From the NCBI GenBank assembly GCA_030063045.1, contig JAQSEB010000042.1, positions 1,736,001 to 1,800,000 of the forward strand: a DNA stretch of 64,000 nt. The letters run 5' to 3'. How positions within the stretch are numbered: the stretch's first letter is position 1; each line of letters opens with the position of its first letter. The DNA comes from Pratylenchus scribneri (taxonomy: Eukaryota; Nematoda; Chromadorea; Rhabditida; Pratylenchidae). Shown here one piece after another: positions 44,758 through 57,272 of this stretch. The notes under the pieces are model-generated. The model made no database searches, was not told the origin of the DNA, and saw nothing but the letters and a program-made list of their open reading frames with translations. Position numbers and translations under genes: made by a program.

Positions 44758-46091
44758 TCAATCAAAATTATATTTATGGGGCGATGCTAATCCACATTTA
44801 AATGTGACACTTCGTTGGGACGGCATTCTTTCCTTGATCACCGCAGGCAAATCCAATCGATTATTCTAAAATAAATAAATAAATTATTTCAATATTTATT
44901 ATTATTACTAGTTTTTGATGTGTTTCGATGAGACCAATCAACGAACGGGACGAGGCCAGTCCAGTACCATTGCAAGTGTGCACAAAAGGAAGTGAATTTG
45001 TGGAGGAAGATGGCCTAAAAATGGAAATAAATATGAAGGAATTAATTGTTTTGACACCTGTATTGAATTTTAAGCCGTTGTGCCTGAAAATCAGTGCAAT
45101 TGCTGGCACTGCTCAGCTCGCCCCATGCTTTTCTGCCCGGCATCCACGCTTCAATGTCAAATTTGCGTTTGGCCGCTGCGCCCAATTCCTCGCTGGGCAT
45201 ATCCAAAATACTGGAGAATTAATCAATTAAATTAATTAAATAAAGTAAATTAAACCAACCGACATTTGAGTTGGAGGGAATCGAATAAATCCTTTTGAAT
45301 TCGGACAATTCGCCCCAATTCATTTTCACTCTGTTTTTCTGTACAAACAACGAACATTTCAATCTGTCAAAATTATTTGTGGTTTTAGTCATATTTTGAC
45401 CATGAACCTTTTTGAATTCATGCACCCGATAAAGGCCACCTTCCAATCCGCCTCCGGCCACTTCCGGTCGAAAACAATTGCTTTCAGCCAAAAAATACGT
45501 TGGCAATTGATTTTCATCAAAAATTCGTCCTTTTATTCTGAACAAAATATTATTTTGAATTATTTTTTTGTGGTGGACTTACTTTTCGGCAATTCCCATT
45601 TCCGCTGTGCCAGAAAGGCAAAATGCCTGCGGCGAATTTTCGCTGAAATCCAGTTGGGCGATGCCCGCATTTTGTTCATCCCTCCCAAATACTCGATGCG
45701 AATGGAAAACCCGATATTGGATTGGATGTCCGCTGCATTGTTGGAGACCACAGGCCTTTGTGGTTGCCACCTTCCTTTTCAAAATTTATTTTTTGGATTA
45801 TTTGGGTGGGAATTTACCGGTAAAATGTCATCCACTTCCATCAATTTAATTCCATTTATGCCCTCTTCCTTTTGTAATCGACCGTAAATGAATTCGAATG
45901 CATAATCCAAAAGGGCTCGTTCCATATCGGCCAAAGTTCCTTAAAATCCAAAATTAAATAGGATATTAAATTAAAATTATCTAACCAATTAATGCGTAAC
46001 TTTTTGCGCTTCCTCCCGTTGTTCGGGGCCATTTGAGCACTCCCCATTTCTCAATTAATTGTTCCGCCGTTTTCAAAATTGTCGATTTCAT
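44758..46091 (-). CDS. SARS2: Mitochondrial-type seryl-tRNA synthetase, apparently without the N-terminal arm
   Basis: Class-II synthetase that charges tRNA-Ser. About seven exons, near 340 aa. The visible start is [20 protein letters not shown]. Catalytic landmarks are in order: [62 protein letters not shown] with [15 protein letters not shown] (motif 2), [40 protein letters not shown], and motif 3 [20 protein letters not shown] with ETHQ. The whole catalytic core is present. The long antiparallel coiled-coil arm that normally precedes it in SerRS is not visible, and only 172 bp separate the ATG from the stop of the upstream p62 gene. Organelle targeting is inferred from similarity to animal SARS2, not from a clear leader. 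Confidence 0.88.
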
Positions 46092-46263
46092 TCCTTTTTG
46101 AATAAAATATTGGAATTAAGCAAATTAAAAAAAATAAATTTGAATAAAACAAAATCAAAAAAATAATAAATTAAATTTTCAAAATTTATTCAATTTAAAA
46201 ACAATAAAAATATAACAAAATGAGATTAAAAAATTTGTTAATTTAAATGTAATTTATGGGGGG

Positions 46264-48601
46264 TCATCGTCTTTGTTGTGCTGCTTTGTTGAATGCCAGG
46301 TATCGTTGCCTGGCCAATGCCAACATTTCGCGGCAATGTTCAACCTTAAATTAATAAATAAATAAAATCGAATAAATATTCCCTCATTAAACCCACATAA
46401 ATTGACCCGTACTTTTGTTCGCATTCGGCCAATTGATTTTGCTCAAATTTGGTCAATGTTTCATCCATTCGATGAATCTAAATTACATGAATTTGTGAAT
46501 AATTTTTGGCGCAAAACCTTATTTTCCATTTCCGGTGAAGTCGGCGGGAAACAATGCCAAAAATGTCGCAACAATTCGGCCAAACATGCGTGGACAGTTC
46601 GAATTCGTTCCACATCGATTCGGGCCAATCCCTCAAATCGAATTGTGGACAATGCGGCCGAATTTGGCTGGACTTCTTGGCCATCGTTGGCATCCAACGA
46701 ATTTGTCGTCAAATTGTTGAAAAAGTCAAATTGACTTTGCTGAATTTGTCCTTTAAAATTAATTATAATTAAATTATTTTACCTCCTCCAAAACACTGTC
46801 CGATGAGGCCAAAACCTTTTCCAATGAATGTTTTGCCTTTTCAATTTGCTCATTCGACCGTTTTTGTGCGGCCGATTTTGTTGTAGAATTTGAGGCCGAA
46901 AATGGAGTGAATTCTTCCCTAAAAATGGAAATAATTTTAATAAAAATTATTGGCTGACCCGTGTTCATCCATTTCGGCCAATTCCTGACTTTCCAAGTCC
47001 AAATCGAATATTCGGTCTTCATTGGTGGATTTTGATGTTGTCGTCGATTCGGCGGGAACATTTTTCGATGTTCCGGCCATTCCGTTTTTTGTTGGCGAAT
47101 TTCCCTATTTAATATTTTTTGAATAATTAAATATTAAATTTTCTCAAACATTTTCCATTTCCATTGATCCATTCATTCCATTTTGGGCATTGTTCATTTT
47201 GGCCAATCCTCTGCTGCCTCCTCCCTCCTCCATTTCATCCATTGTGCCCAAAACTCTTTCCGAATGATAATTGCAACGGCGAACCAGCAGTCTTTTGGCC
47301 TCGGATGATCCCCGGAGGGAAATTTGTGCAGAACGCTGAAAATTAAAATGGAAAATAATTCATTTTTTATTTAATTTAATAAACCATTTCCGAAAGAATG
47401 CCCAAATCTTCGTTGATGTAGGTCAAATCCAAATGCCGTTTCAGCGTTCGTTGACTTTTTTCCACAATTTCTCTCATATCTAAATAATAAATTTAATTAA
47501 ATGAATATTATTTGAACCTTTTTCATCCATTTGGACGCAATCCGCAAATGGATCATTTTGTTGGGCGGCGGCGGCGGCGGATGTGCTCGGTTCTGCCGGA
47601 TTCCTCTCCCGATGGAAATAATGGGATTGGAAGAATCGGGACCAAAATTCTTGTTCGCTCATTTCGTGTGGAACCAATTCCAAATGTTTTCGTTCAACTA
47701 AATAATAAAAATATTAAATTATATATTTTTGTGCCCACCGGCTGGATATGTCCGAAATATTGATTGAATTGTTTCATTGGTCAAATTCAATCGAATTCCG
47801 CCGCCAATTCCTTCGGATTGAAGAATGGAGCTGAGAAATCCACCGGAAATGCCAACTCTCTTTCGGCCATCATTTCCGTCCTCATCTTTGTTATTATCCA
47901 ATTTTTCATCCTTTAAAAATTAAATCAATTTTAACAATTTTTGGACTGACCGTTTTGTAATGGAATGACCAAAAATCCTGGGCAGTAATTAATTTTGCCT
48001 TCACCAAATGCAAATAAAGATCATGAAGGTGGGCATTTTGTTCGAGAATTTTAATTTTTGCCTCCTGCTCTTTGTCAGTTCCACCTCTGGCCGCTTTTTG
48101 TGCCAACTTAAAATATCATAATTAATAATTAAATATTTATAGGTAATATTTAAACCTGATTGACAATTTGTCGATGTTTGACCAATGCTTGCTGCAATGT
48201 TTCCTTCACCAACTCCCTCTCTTGCACCAATTCTTCCTGGGAATGTGCCGAATTCATGAACACAAAAGTGGCCTGATCATCATTGAGAAGGCAAAGTTGA
48301 AGTTGCACTTTTGACTTATTCGGTGGTGAAATTCGTTGGCCTTAAAATTAAAATAAATTTGCGCATATTAAAATTAATATTTTTGACCTTTAATTTTGGA
48401 GAAATGCACCAGTAATTGATCAGCTTTATCCGAATCATTGGTCCATTCAATTCGGTCTTCGAAAATGCATATTGTGCCCAGCGGTGACTTTCCTGGCCCC
48501 GATTTTCGATATTTTATTTGTTCAATTCGAAGCAGTAAACTTGGTTCTTTTTGTTTATTACTTTTACCCAATTTTGGCTTCTTCACATTATTCGAACTCA
48601 T
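46264..48601 (-). CDS. GTF2H1: TFIIH subunit p62 (GTF2H1)
   Basis: Core subunit of the general transcription and nucleotide-excision-repair factor TFIIH. About ten exons, near 560 aa. The N-terminal PH-like domain shows YRKSGPGKSPLGTICIFEDR with IEWTND. The BSD region reads HDLYLHLVKAKLITAQDFWS, then EMSEQEFWSRFFQSHYFHRE, which is diagnostic. The later part has HLDLTYINEDLGILSEM, LLVRRCNYHSERVLG and, near the end, VHACLAELLRHFWHCFPPTS and EMLALARQRYLAFNKAAQQR, matching the C-terminal helices of p62. The length is close to the usual 550 aa. An Ala run (STSAAAAAQQ) is inserted after the BSD motif. Confidence 0.94.
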
Positions 48602-48788
48602 CTATTCACTGTGATTATAATTATTTAATAAATTATTTAAAAAATATTGCATTGTTAAATTAACAAAAAAAAAAGATTAAATTGAATTCAAAAATATTTC
48701 TTTATTCATAAAATGGAAACCCGGCTCATCACTGGCCAAAGAATTTGGCAAATAAATTATGAAAATAGGGAATATTTGGGTAATATTG

Positions 48789-49912
48789 TCATTTCCATCC
48801 GCCATTGACGTAATAATTCATGAATTTGAAGATCTCCTTTTTCATCGTTCTTCTTGGTCCCTTAAAATAATTGAATAACAAAAATAATGAATGAGCAGGG
48901 TCAAAGAAGGTCAATAATAAATAATAATTATCAAAACATTGTTGTAATTTATTTTCATCAAAAAAACATTCATCGCTCTCTCACACAATCATTCAGCATA
49001 CTTGATGATTCATTTGGTCCCTGATATCGGCTTTATGATCATCCGGAACTGGGCGAGCTTCATAGGTGGCAATGACAATCTAAAAATGCCAAATTAATGA
49101 TTTTAAATATTTCCAAAACTGACTTGATCACGAAATTCACTTTGGAATTCACCTCTCAATCCAATGTACTGAAAATAGTCAATTCTTTGATTAAATAAAA
49201 TAAAATGATTTATACATATAGCATGGTTTTCTCGTCGCCAAAATTCCCAGGAAAATGCAAAGTCAAATGACCAACTGACGAGAATTTACCGGCCACAAAT
49301 GGGTAATCAACGGATCCACAATCATCTTGTTTGAGTTCCATTTGCTGATCGGGTCTGGCTGAGGCACAATCATCGAAGGACATCTTTAAAATTATTTTTA
49401 GTAATATTTTTGAATAATCAACAAACATTTTCGCGATCCTTGAATATTTTCACTCTGGCCGGAAAACTTTTATCCATTGGGCCAGCAAAAGTAATGCCTG
49501 TGAGTTTGACATTCCCTTTATAATAATTTTTATTTAATTAAATAATTATTAATGAAAAGATTAACCTGTAAATGGAATACAAAATAGGAGTTCTTCATCG
49601 ACATCACTCTCAACGAAATTTGTTCTATTAAAAAATTAAATGGTTGAATAAAATCAAAATATACTCACTTATCCATTCGTTCTGCCCAGCTTTTGAATAC
49701 TTTCACGCCGGAACCCTCAACTGATTCATTCAATACAATCACATTATCTTTGTTGATGTACTAAATAAATATTTTGATGATTATTTCCAATTTAGTTATT
49801 CAATATTTACCTTGTCCATATTGTATTGCATTCCTTGTTGATAGTGGTCAAAATCGGCAGCCAAAGCAGAACATGGTCCACCACCACCGCCTCCATGATT
49901 ATGAGAGCACAT
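48789..49912 (-). CDS. PITHD1: PITH-domain protein (PITHD1)
   Basis: About seven exons, near 215 aa. The Gly/His-rich start MCSHNHGGGGGGPCSALAAD is followed by the PITH beta-sandwich: VIVLNESVEGSGVKVFKSWA, TNFVESDVDEELLFCIPFTG, NVKLTGITFAGP, MSFDDCASARPDQQ, GHLTLHFPGNFG, YYIGLRGEFQSEFRDQIVIA and TYEARPVPDDHKA. These match animal PITHD1 almost word for word, including the conserved FDD and YIGLRGE motifs. The PITH domain is shared with thioredoxin-like TXNL1, which binds the proteasome; the function of PITHD1 itself is less settled. The C-terminal exon MKKEIFKFMNYYVNGGWK is unusual. First gene of the predicted operon. Confidence 0.94.
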
Positions 49913-50497
49913 TTTTATTAATTATTTATTGCGAAATGATTTAATTAAAAATCTAAATTATTTAAGAAAAAATTATAAAATTAAGCATAAAAAATAAATA
50001 CATAAAAAATGACATATTGATTTACAACAATTAAAGCAAAGAATGGCAATTGCACTTGGTAGTTGGGATTGGGACCCGGCACCCAGCTCATCAAGAATCA
50101 GCATTGCATTTTTGTAACTTTTTTGCGTTTTCCATTTTTTAAATTCACGGAAATGAATTATGATATATTAACCAAAATGGAAAAAATAGTACATAATAAA
50201 AAGAAATGAAGAAAGAAAATATTAAACTTTTGTGAATAACGAGTATGCGAGGTGAATTTTTTCCCTTTCCCATTTCCCCATTCCACGTTTTCATGTTCCC
50301 ACCCATACCCACCTTTCTCGAATCTCGCTCTCGACTTAATAATTTTGTTTATTGATTTTGAGATTTGAGCATTTTAGCGGTCGGCATCGGCAATCTAATA
50401 ATTTTTTATAAACCAATCGAAAAAATAGAACCGTGTGCTAATTTGATAAGGATTAAGAAATTTTCAGGTTTTTATAAACGGATTATTCAACTAAAAA
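49913..50497. other. Divergent promoter region between PITHD1 and BRD8
   Basis: 585 bp of AT-rich DNA shared by two divergent genes. ATTTTCAG ends about 30 bases before the BRD8 ATG and looks like a trans-splice acceptor. Nothing coding. Confidence 0.5.
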
Positions 50498-53400
50498 ATG
50501 GCTTCACCAACTCATTCGCCTCATCAAAATTCCTCATCTGCTGATTGGACTTTGGCTGAAAAAATTCGTCTACTTGAATTATACACCGATAAAGACAAGG
50601 ATATGTTGTGGTAAATATAAACGATTTATTAAGTAAGATTGATCTATACTTTATACTTTAAGGGACCAACGATGCGACATTCTAAAGCAGGAATTTGCTA
50701 AAAGACGATCACCGGATTTTTTCAGTAACACCGTAAGTAAAATATATCTATGGATGATTGGTTAAATTGTTTATCATTTTAGAATGTTCGCCAAGAATTG
50801 CATCGAATTTTCAGTAAACCAAATCCAGAGCACCACATCTGTGGGATGCCTATTCATCCGCGAGGGAAGGAGGCCGCTGAACTTTGGCTCAAACATTTTC
50901 GGAAGGAATATGCCGAACTTATTGAACGCAAAAAGCAAATGTTCGCAGTGGCAATTCGCCGGCACATGGACCTGATCCATCGATATCAACAAGGAAAAGT
51001 CACAGCCGAAGAAATGGAAGCAATTTTGACAGAGCAACGGCAGAAAGATGCTCAAGTAAATTTTGAATTATTTTTAAAAAACATAATCTTTTTATAGAGG
51101 GCAGATAGCGAAATTTATGAAGCCAAAATAAAGGAGGCAATTGAGAAACTGGATCCGGATGGACTCAAAAATGTTTGTTTGCTTCCATTCAACAATAATT
51201 GATGAAATATTTTGCAGATTCGAAGCACTGAAGATTACGTGAATTATGTTCGTGGTGATCGAATTCCATCGCCGCCGCCGATTCAATCAAAATTCGATCA
51301 ACAAATTCCAACATTGGCCAGTCCAACGCGTTCATTCGGCTCACCGGAGCCAGTGCTGAAAGGTTTTTTTCAAGAATAATAAAATATTACTGGGGAATAA
51401 AATTATTTTTTATATTCATTTTCGCCATAATTCACAAATTACCCAAATTTTTAATTTCCAAAAATAAAAAGGTTTTGTCCCCCGCCTTCGGCATGGTAAA
51501 TCGCCAAGAAGATTGGAAATGGCAGTGCTAAAAATATTGAGGAAAAAAAGTGAAAGTTTGGGTAAAAATGGAGGAGGAGAAATTGAAATAATTGATGGAA
51601 ATTTTGGGGAAAAAGGAGAAATTGGCCAAATATTAGAATTAAGACGAAGTCATAGTTGGGCAAATTTAGACATCCAAAACAATGGCACAAAAGAAGATGA
51701 GTTGCCCTCAATTGACATCCACCAAATGGTTGAGACCACCACAGAAAATGAAATTGAGCAAAAACCAGATGAGGAAAAGATGGAAGAAAATAATAAATTA
51801 GAGGAGGAGGAGGAAATCGATGTTCATTTCGAATTCCACAAAAACCATCAAACGAACGAATTATGCGTACAAAAAATTTGTGCACATTCTGAGAGGGCAT
51901 TCGCCGAATTGGAAACCCATGAATCCATTTTATCCAAAACCAATTGCCAAAATTCTGAATTAACCAAACAAAATGATGAGGAGGCCACACAAATTGTTTT
52001 GGATGTAGCAAATACCACCAAGGAACCAATTGAGATGACCATTCAAATGCCATTGATGGTGGTGGCCAGGGAAATAACCCCAAAGGGTGAGGGAAATAAT
52101 GAGCGAAAGTGAAATGAATTTTTTTTTAGGAAAAATTTATCCTTTTCAAAGGCGAACCATTAAATTATTAAAAATTTTAATAAATGTTTAAATTATTTCA
52201 GCCAAATCCAAATCGCCATCCAAATCACCAATCAAAACGCCAACAACATCATCAATTGCTGCTGCCATTTCCAATGCTTCACCGCTGCCTCCGCCGCCGC
52301 CGCCAACATTCACAATTAGCCCAGCAAATAATGAAAAAGAGGAGGAAGAAGGGAAGGAAACAACTTCTTTGGCCATTCCTCGCAAACGACTCCGGATGGT
52401 CCGTGAAGAGCCAATTTTGGTGCACAATCCTCCTCCGCCAATATTGACACGGGGACGAGAAAAACGACAATCGACCAGCGGAACAACAACGGTGGAAGAG
52501 GAAAATGTGGCGGCGACGGAAACGACAAATGCGGCCATCAGAATGACGAGGAAAAAACAATGGGCACAAGGACAAAAAGAAGTGGCGCAGGAGGCCAGTA
52601 CAAATATGCAACAAGCAGAAATGGCCAGCACACGTGAACGACGAACTTCCCAGCGAAAAGAGGCAACACCCAAAAAACAACAACAAGAGGAAGGGGAAGA
52701 AATGGATGGGGAAAAGGAGAAGACATTGATGAAGGAAGAAGAGGAAATGACCACCGCCGTCGAAACAACAAAAAATGTGGTGGTGCAGCAGCCTAAATCG
52801 AAGAAGAGAAAGTTTGTTTTTAAATTACAATATAAATGTTGCCTTAAATAAAATTCTGGAAAATTTCAGACCGATATTATGGTTTATACAAAAGTTAGTA
52901 AACCAAAACCAATTTGGGTATAAATAATGGTTCAGTTTTTTAAACAAGCTCAAACCTGTCTCTATCTGAAATTGGAATTTTATAATTTACGATCATACCA
53001 GATACCAAATCGAATCAATAAACCTAATAAGCCTAATGTCTAAAGCATCAAGTAAATTCTGGAATTTACCAATTTATATTCTTTAATTTAAACAATAAAC
53101 AAATTTGGGTTTTAACTTAGGGTTTAAAAATGTAAATTAATGACAAGATGTTTATTAATTTTGTAAAATTCAATTTATAATTTATCTAAATTTTTGTCAT
53201 TTTTTTCAGACGTGGCGAATTGGATTTGTTGACAACGGCGGCATCCGGCATTGGAGAGCAACAAATTCTGGCAGAAGATTCACTCGAGGCTGCCGGACCA
53301 CCATCCAAGAATTTGCGCCGTTCTTCGCATCAATTGAGTCAGTTTTTTATTCATTTTGTAAATTTCACATTCATTTAGGTCCAATGCCATCATCGGCCGC

Positions 53401-55190
53401 AACATTGTCCGCCTCAACTTCGCCTTCAACAACAGCAAATATTCCTCCCGTCGTTCAACAATCGCCAAAACCGGAGATTCCCGCAGTTCAATCGCCACCA
53501 CCAAAACTGGAGCCAATGCCAAGGGAAGAATCACCGCCGCCGACTCTTTCTCCTTTTGTCATTCCCGAAGAGTTGCAGGAACCACCGGTTCTGTCGCGAA
53601 TTGCAATCAACACAAAATTGCGTTCCTCCCTTCGCCGTGCGGCATTGGCCACGTAAGAAATATTAAAAATAAATAAATAAATGAGTCATTCTAATTATTA
53701 AATAATATTTATTTTTGGGTCATTTTCATTTTTTGATATATTTTCGAATTACATCGTGATCATCAGAAATAGTATATGTATAGTGGCAAACATTTTAGTT
53801 TCTAACAAATGTTCATATTTCATTCAGTCTTAGGCATTCTCTAGTGTTTAATCAAAAAATTAACTGGTTTAAGTAAAAACCCAAAACTTAAGGATAATTC
53901 CAAAACATTCAAACAAAATCATCACCTTGTTTTTTTTCAGTTCCACTCCTTCACCCGCCGTGGACAGTATTGGCGAGAATGGATTATTCCTTCGTCCCGG
54001 CAACCATACTTCAAACGAAATAATCCCTCGCCAAGTTTTGCTCACCCTCTGGAACGACATTCGCGCCCATCGGTACACCTACGTTTTTGATCAACCCGTC
54101 AGTGAGGAGGAAGTGCCCGGCTATCATTCCGCCATTAAAATGTATCAAATTAATTTCAATTTGAATTGCATTTAATTTAAAAATTAAGGCCAATGGATTT
54201 GAGAACATTGAAAGCCCGCATTGAGTCGGGTGCCGTCCAAACATTTGGCCAATTCAGCCAGGACATTTTCCTCATGTTCGCCAATGCATGCATGTACAAC
54301 AGCACTGGCCACCATGTGAATACATATGCCAAGGAAATGCTCGCCTATGCCCTTAAATGCATTCAGGTGGGTCCAAAATTGTTGGAAATAATGTTCTCTA
54401 GGTTTAGGCAGTCTAAGATTTGCAAAGAAAATTATACCAAAATATTTGAAATTTTTAGCTTAATGGGTAACCCCTTCAGTTTCGCGAAATTAGGTCACGG
54501 GTTCAAACCCGCCCAGAGACAAATATATTTTTCCAGTCTTTTTCACACTTTTATATTTTTATATTTTACAAACTAAAATACATATCTAGGCTACAGTAAT
54601 CCTAGCAAAAAACCCCATAAACCTGTAGATTACAGCCATATTTATTAAAATTATTCTCATTTACAGGTTGTCCAATATCCATCCGGAATGTGGGCACAAA
54701 CCCATCCATTGGGCATTGGGGCCACCGGCGGGGGTGGTGGTGGCACTGTAAGTCGGCAAAGCAATGCCAGCGGCAGCGATGCGGGGGATGGACGAATTTC
54801 GCGAAGCAGCACAACAACCACATCGACGAATGCAACAAAATCAACTTCACAACAACCGGTCGCGACACCTCAACGGACGAATCGGCGTTCCACCGGTGGA
54901 GGAATGGGCATCGTTGGAGGAGAAATGGGCGGCGGAGGAAATGAACAAAGAAAGAGTTCGGTGGCCTCAATTAAACAAGAAATAATGGTGGGACAAAGGG
55001 GGAATATATTTTTGGTGAATATATTTTTAAATTTTAGGATGATTTGCAACCATCGACTTCATCATTGACTCCGCCAACGAAGGCAATCATCACCCGAAGT
55101 GGCAGCGGAATGGACTCGGAAGAAGCGGAGACGTCGGCGGCGGCGAACATTTCGGCCACAAAACGGCGAACATCACAACGAAGACATTGA
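50498..55190 (+). CDS. BRD8: Bromodomain-containing protein 8 (TIP60/NuA4-complex subunit)
   Basis: Chromatin protein of the TIP60 histone-acetyltransferase complex. About twelve exons, near 1,000 aa. The N-terminal part starts WTLAEKIRLLELYTDKDKDM and DQRCDILKQEF, followed by a long helical segment (FRKEYAELIERKKQMFAVAI). Two long, poorly conserved acidic and Pro/Thr-rich exons follow, with KSPRRLEMAV and basic clusters (RKRLRMVREE). The bromodomain is split over two exons: LLTLWNDIRAHRYTYVFDQP with VSEEEVPGYHSAIKM, then PMDLRTLKARIESGAVQTFG and MFANACMYNSTGHHVNTYA. The acetyl-lysine Asn (CMYNS) and the PMDL loop are intact. The C-terminus is Gly/Ser/Thr-rich. The intron at about 54370-54665 holds a SINE-like copy. 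The middle exons are supported mainly by open frame and splice phase. Confidence 0.9.
54452..54535 (+). mobile_element. tRNA-derived SINE-like copy in a BRD8 intron
   Basis: A-box-like TTAGCTTAATGGGTAACC, then a clean B box GGGTTCAAACCC, then GCCCAGAGACAAAT and a T-rich end. Layout and several words match the MTR4-intron copy at 19164-19250 (TTTTAGCTTA start, GTCA before the B box, GACAAAT/GGCAAAT after it). No intact tRNA fold. Confidence 0.6.
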
Positions 55191-57272
55191 ATTTGGAGGG
55201 AAATGGATGAACACATTGAATTAAATTTAATGCAATTTTATTTAAATTCTCCCATTTTATTATTTTTATTTCCATTTCTGTCTCCCTGCTGTTTTTGGCT
55301 CTCGTTTTTTTCCAATTTTTCCTTTACACCTGAATCCATTCCATGGACGATGCCAATATTTCCACACTATTTAAATAAAAATATTTTACTGTCTTTTTAA
55401 TTATTCCAAAATGTGTGAAAAACATTAAAAAAAGGGAGAGGGCTTGAATGCATTTCCAACCTTTTTTGCGCCAATTTTTCCCAACCATAAATTTGACGAC
55501 AATTTTTGGTGAGAAATTCTCCGATGACCGGGGAAGGGGGACATGAAAAAAGTTTTCCCATTTGGATGTCGGCAAAAAGGATAAAAGAATTGGGGCTGAG
55601 AAAATGGAAGGCGGCAACAAAAAGTATAATGTTGGGTTGGGGGAGGTGAAAAGATGGGACGGGAGGAGACAAATTCGCACTTATTCCAATCCTGGGAAAG
55701 TTGGATGGACAACAAGGATTTTGACAAATATTATTCATTTAAAAAAGTTGAAGAAATGAATTTTTGGTGGTATGAATTACCGTTCTAATTATATCCTATT
55801 TTGTGCCTTCTCCATTGCTGAATTGAACCATTTTTTGAACCACCCAATTTCAATATTTTATGCAAATTCAACAAACTTTCTCATCAAATTTGGCCATTTC
55901 CATAAAAGCACCTCCACCTTAAAAATGTGGCCATCATGATTTTGCCCCTAATATTCTCACGATTCTCGTCCTTCCTCCTATTGGACACTTTCCCTTGGGC
56001 AATTTCAATTCCCCCTTCCCTTGATTCCCACGTTGAGGATGAAGTCCAAAAGGGATGGGAAAATAAAATGGGATATTTGGATGGAAGTGGAAGGGGCATT
56101 CACATTGTGGCCAACCCCAATAATCGGGCACATTTCCCACAACCACCATCCCAGTTGACACGGTCAATGCTCCAATGTGGGCATTGGACATTCATTCACT
56201 CCATATAAAAATAATAAATACTTTTTCCTAAAATGTTTTCCTCATTCATTCCTCATTGGTTTCTGATCCACCCAAATTCTATTTAATTTGCTTTTTAATT
56301 CCTCTTTGTCCAATTACTGATCGAAAATGATGTGAAATCAATCACAGAAATAGCAAACCAAATGGGGGAATATTCCATGTTACATTTGTGGTTCTACAAT
56401 TCAGGCACTTCAAAAATATTCACGTTTTTTATTTAATCAGATTAAAGTTCGTTAAAGTGGGATCGGGCCATTTTTGCGCAAAAAGTATAGTGCCACCCTT
56501 TCGGATTTAAGGCTAGGTTTAGGATTTGGGATTCGGAGGATGAATTTTATGAAAAAGGTTTTAGGCTTTTATGCTATCGCAGTCTGAACTCTGAACTAAT
56601 GTGAGGATATAATATCGGCACCAAATTGGCCAACGCTAAAAGATTCCAGCTTCCAATAAAAAGGTTTAGTCAATGAAAATCACTGTGAATGTCCTTTCAC
56701 TCCAGAATCTTCCTTTTGGCATCTCGGATTCATAACGATGCCAAATCGAAAACATAATTTCGTTAACATTCATATCCCTTGCCCCGATCCAAGCCCCAAA
56801 TGTTTTTCCCATCATTTCCCCCAAAAAACCCATCATTGCCACCAAAAATGACTCCATCAGGCAAAATTAGGCTACGACGAGAATTCCCAGGGCCGCATTA
56901 TTTCCCCTCAAAACCCCCTTCCCACATTGCCCTCAATCCTTCCGAATGCTGGGAAATTCCCAGGGCCGCCAAAAAAGATAAAATGGGAAAGTGGGAAAAA
57001 GACCTTGGGGAAGAGGCAAATGGGACGGAAGGGGAGGAGGATGGTCATTGAGCAACCAAAAGCACAAAGAGAAAGTCGAAGGAGAAGAAGCTGGAGGGCG
57101 GATCTGGGTTTGGGTTGTGGAATTTGGATCATTCACAAAATTCCTCCAAATGTTTTTGGGCATTCAATCGAGAAATTTATGCAAATATTTTGTACCTTTG
57201 CCCCTCCCCACACTCCAAAAAGTGCCAATTTCCCTTAATTAATTTAGCAAATTAATTTGAAAATAAATAAAA
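55191..57272. other. lag-1 upstream region
   Basis: 2.1 kb without a recognisable gene between BRD8 and lag-1. It contains eight RTGGGAA words (see findings), the putative binding site of LAG-1 itself. TAATTTAG about 25 bases before the lag-1 ATG resembles a trans-splice site. Confidence 0.5.

Larger units (their letters stand above)
44129..49912 (-). other. Predicted four-gene operon
   Basis: Order of transcription: PITHD1, TFIIH p62, mitochondrial SerRS, small unknown. Intergenic gaps are 187, 172 and 118 bp, much tighter than other gaps in the window. Nematode operons typically have gaps of about 100-400 bp resolved by trans-splicing. This is inference from spacing only. Confidence 0.6.

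Noticed and set aside
51451..52083. 210-codon minus-strand frame opposite a BRD8 exon
   Set aside because: It is the shadow of the long acidic BRD8 exon on the plus strand, which fits the bromodomain gene by splice phase.
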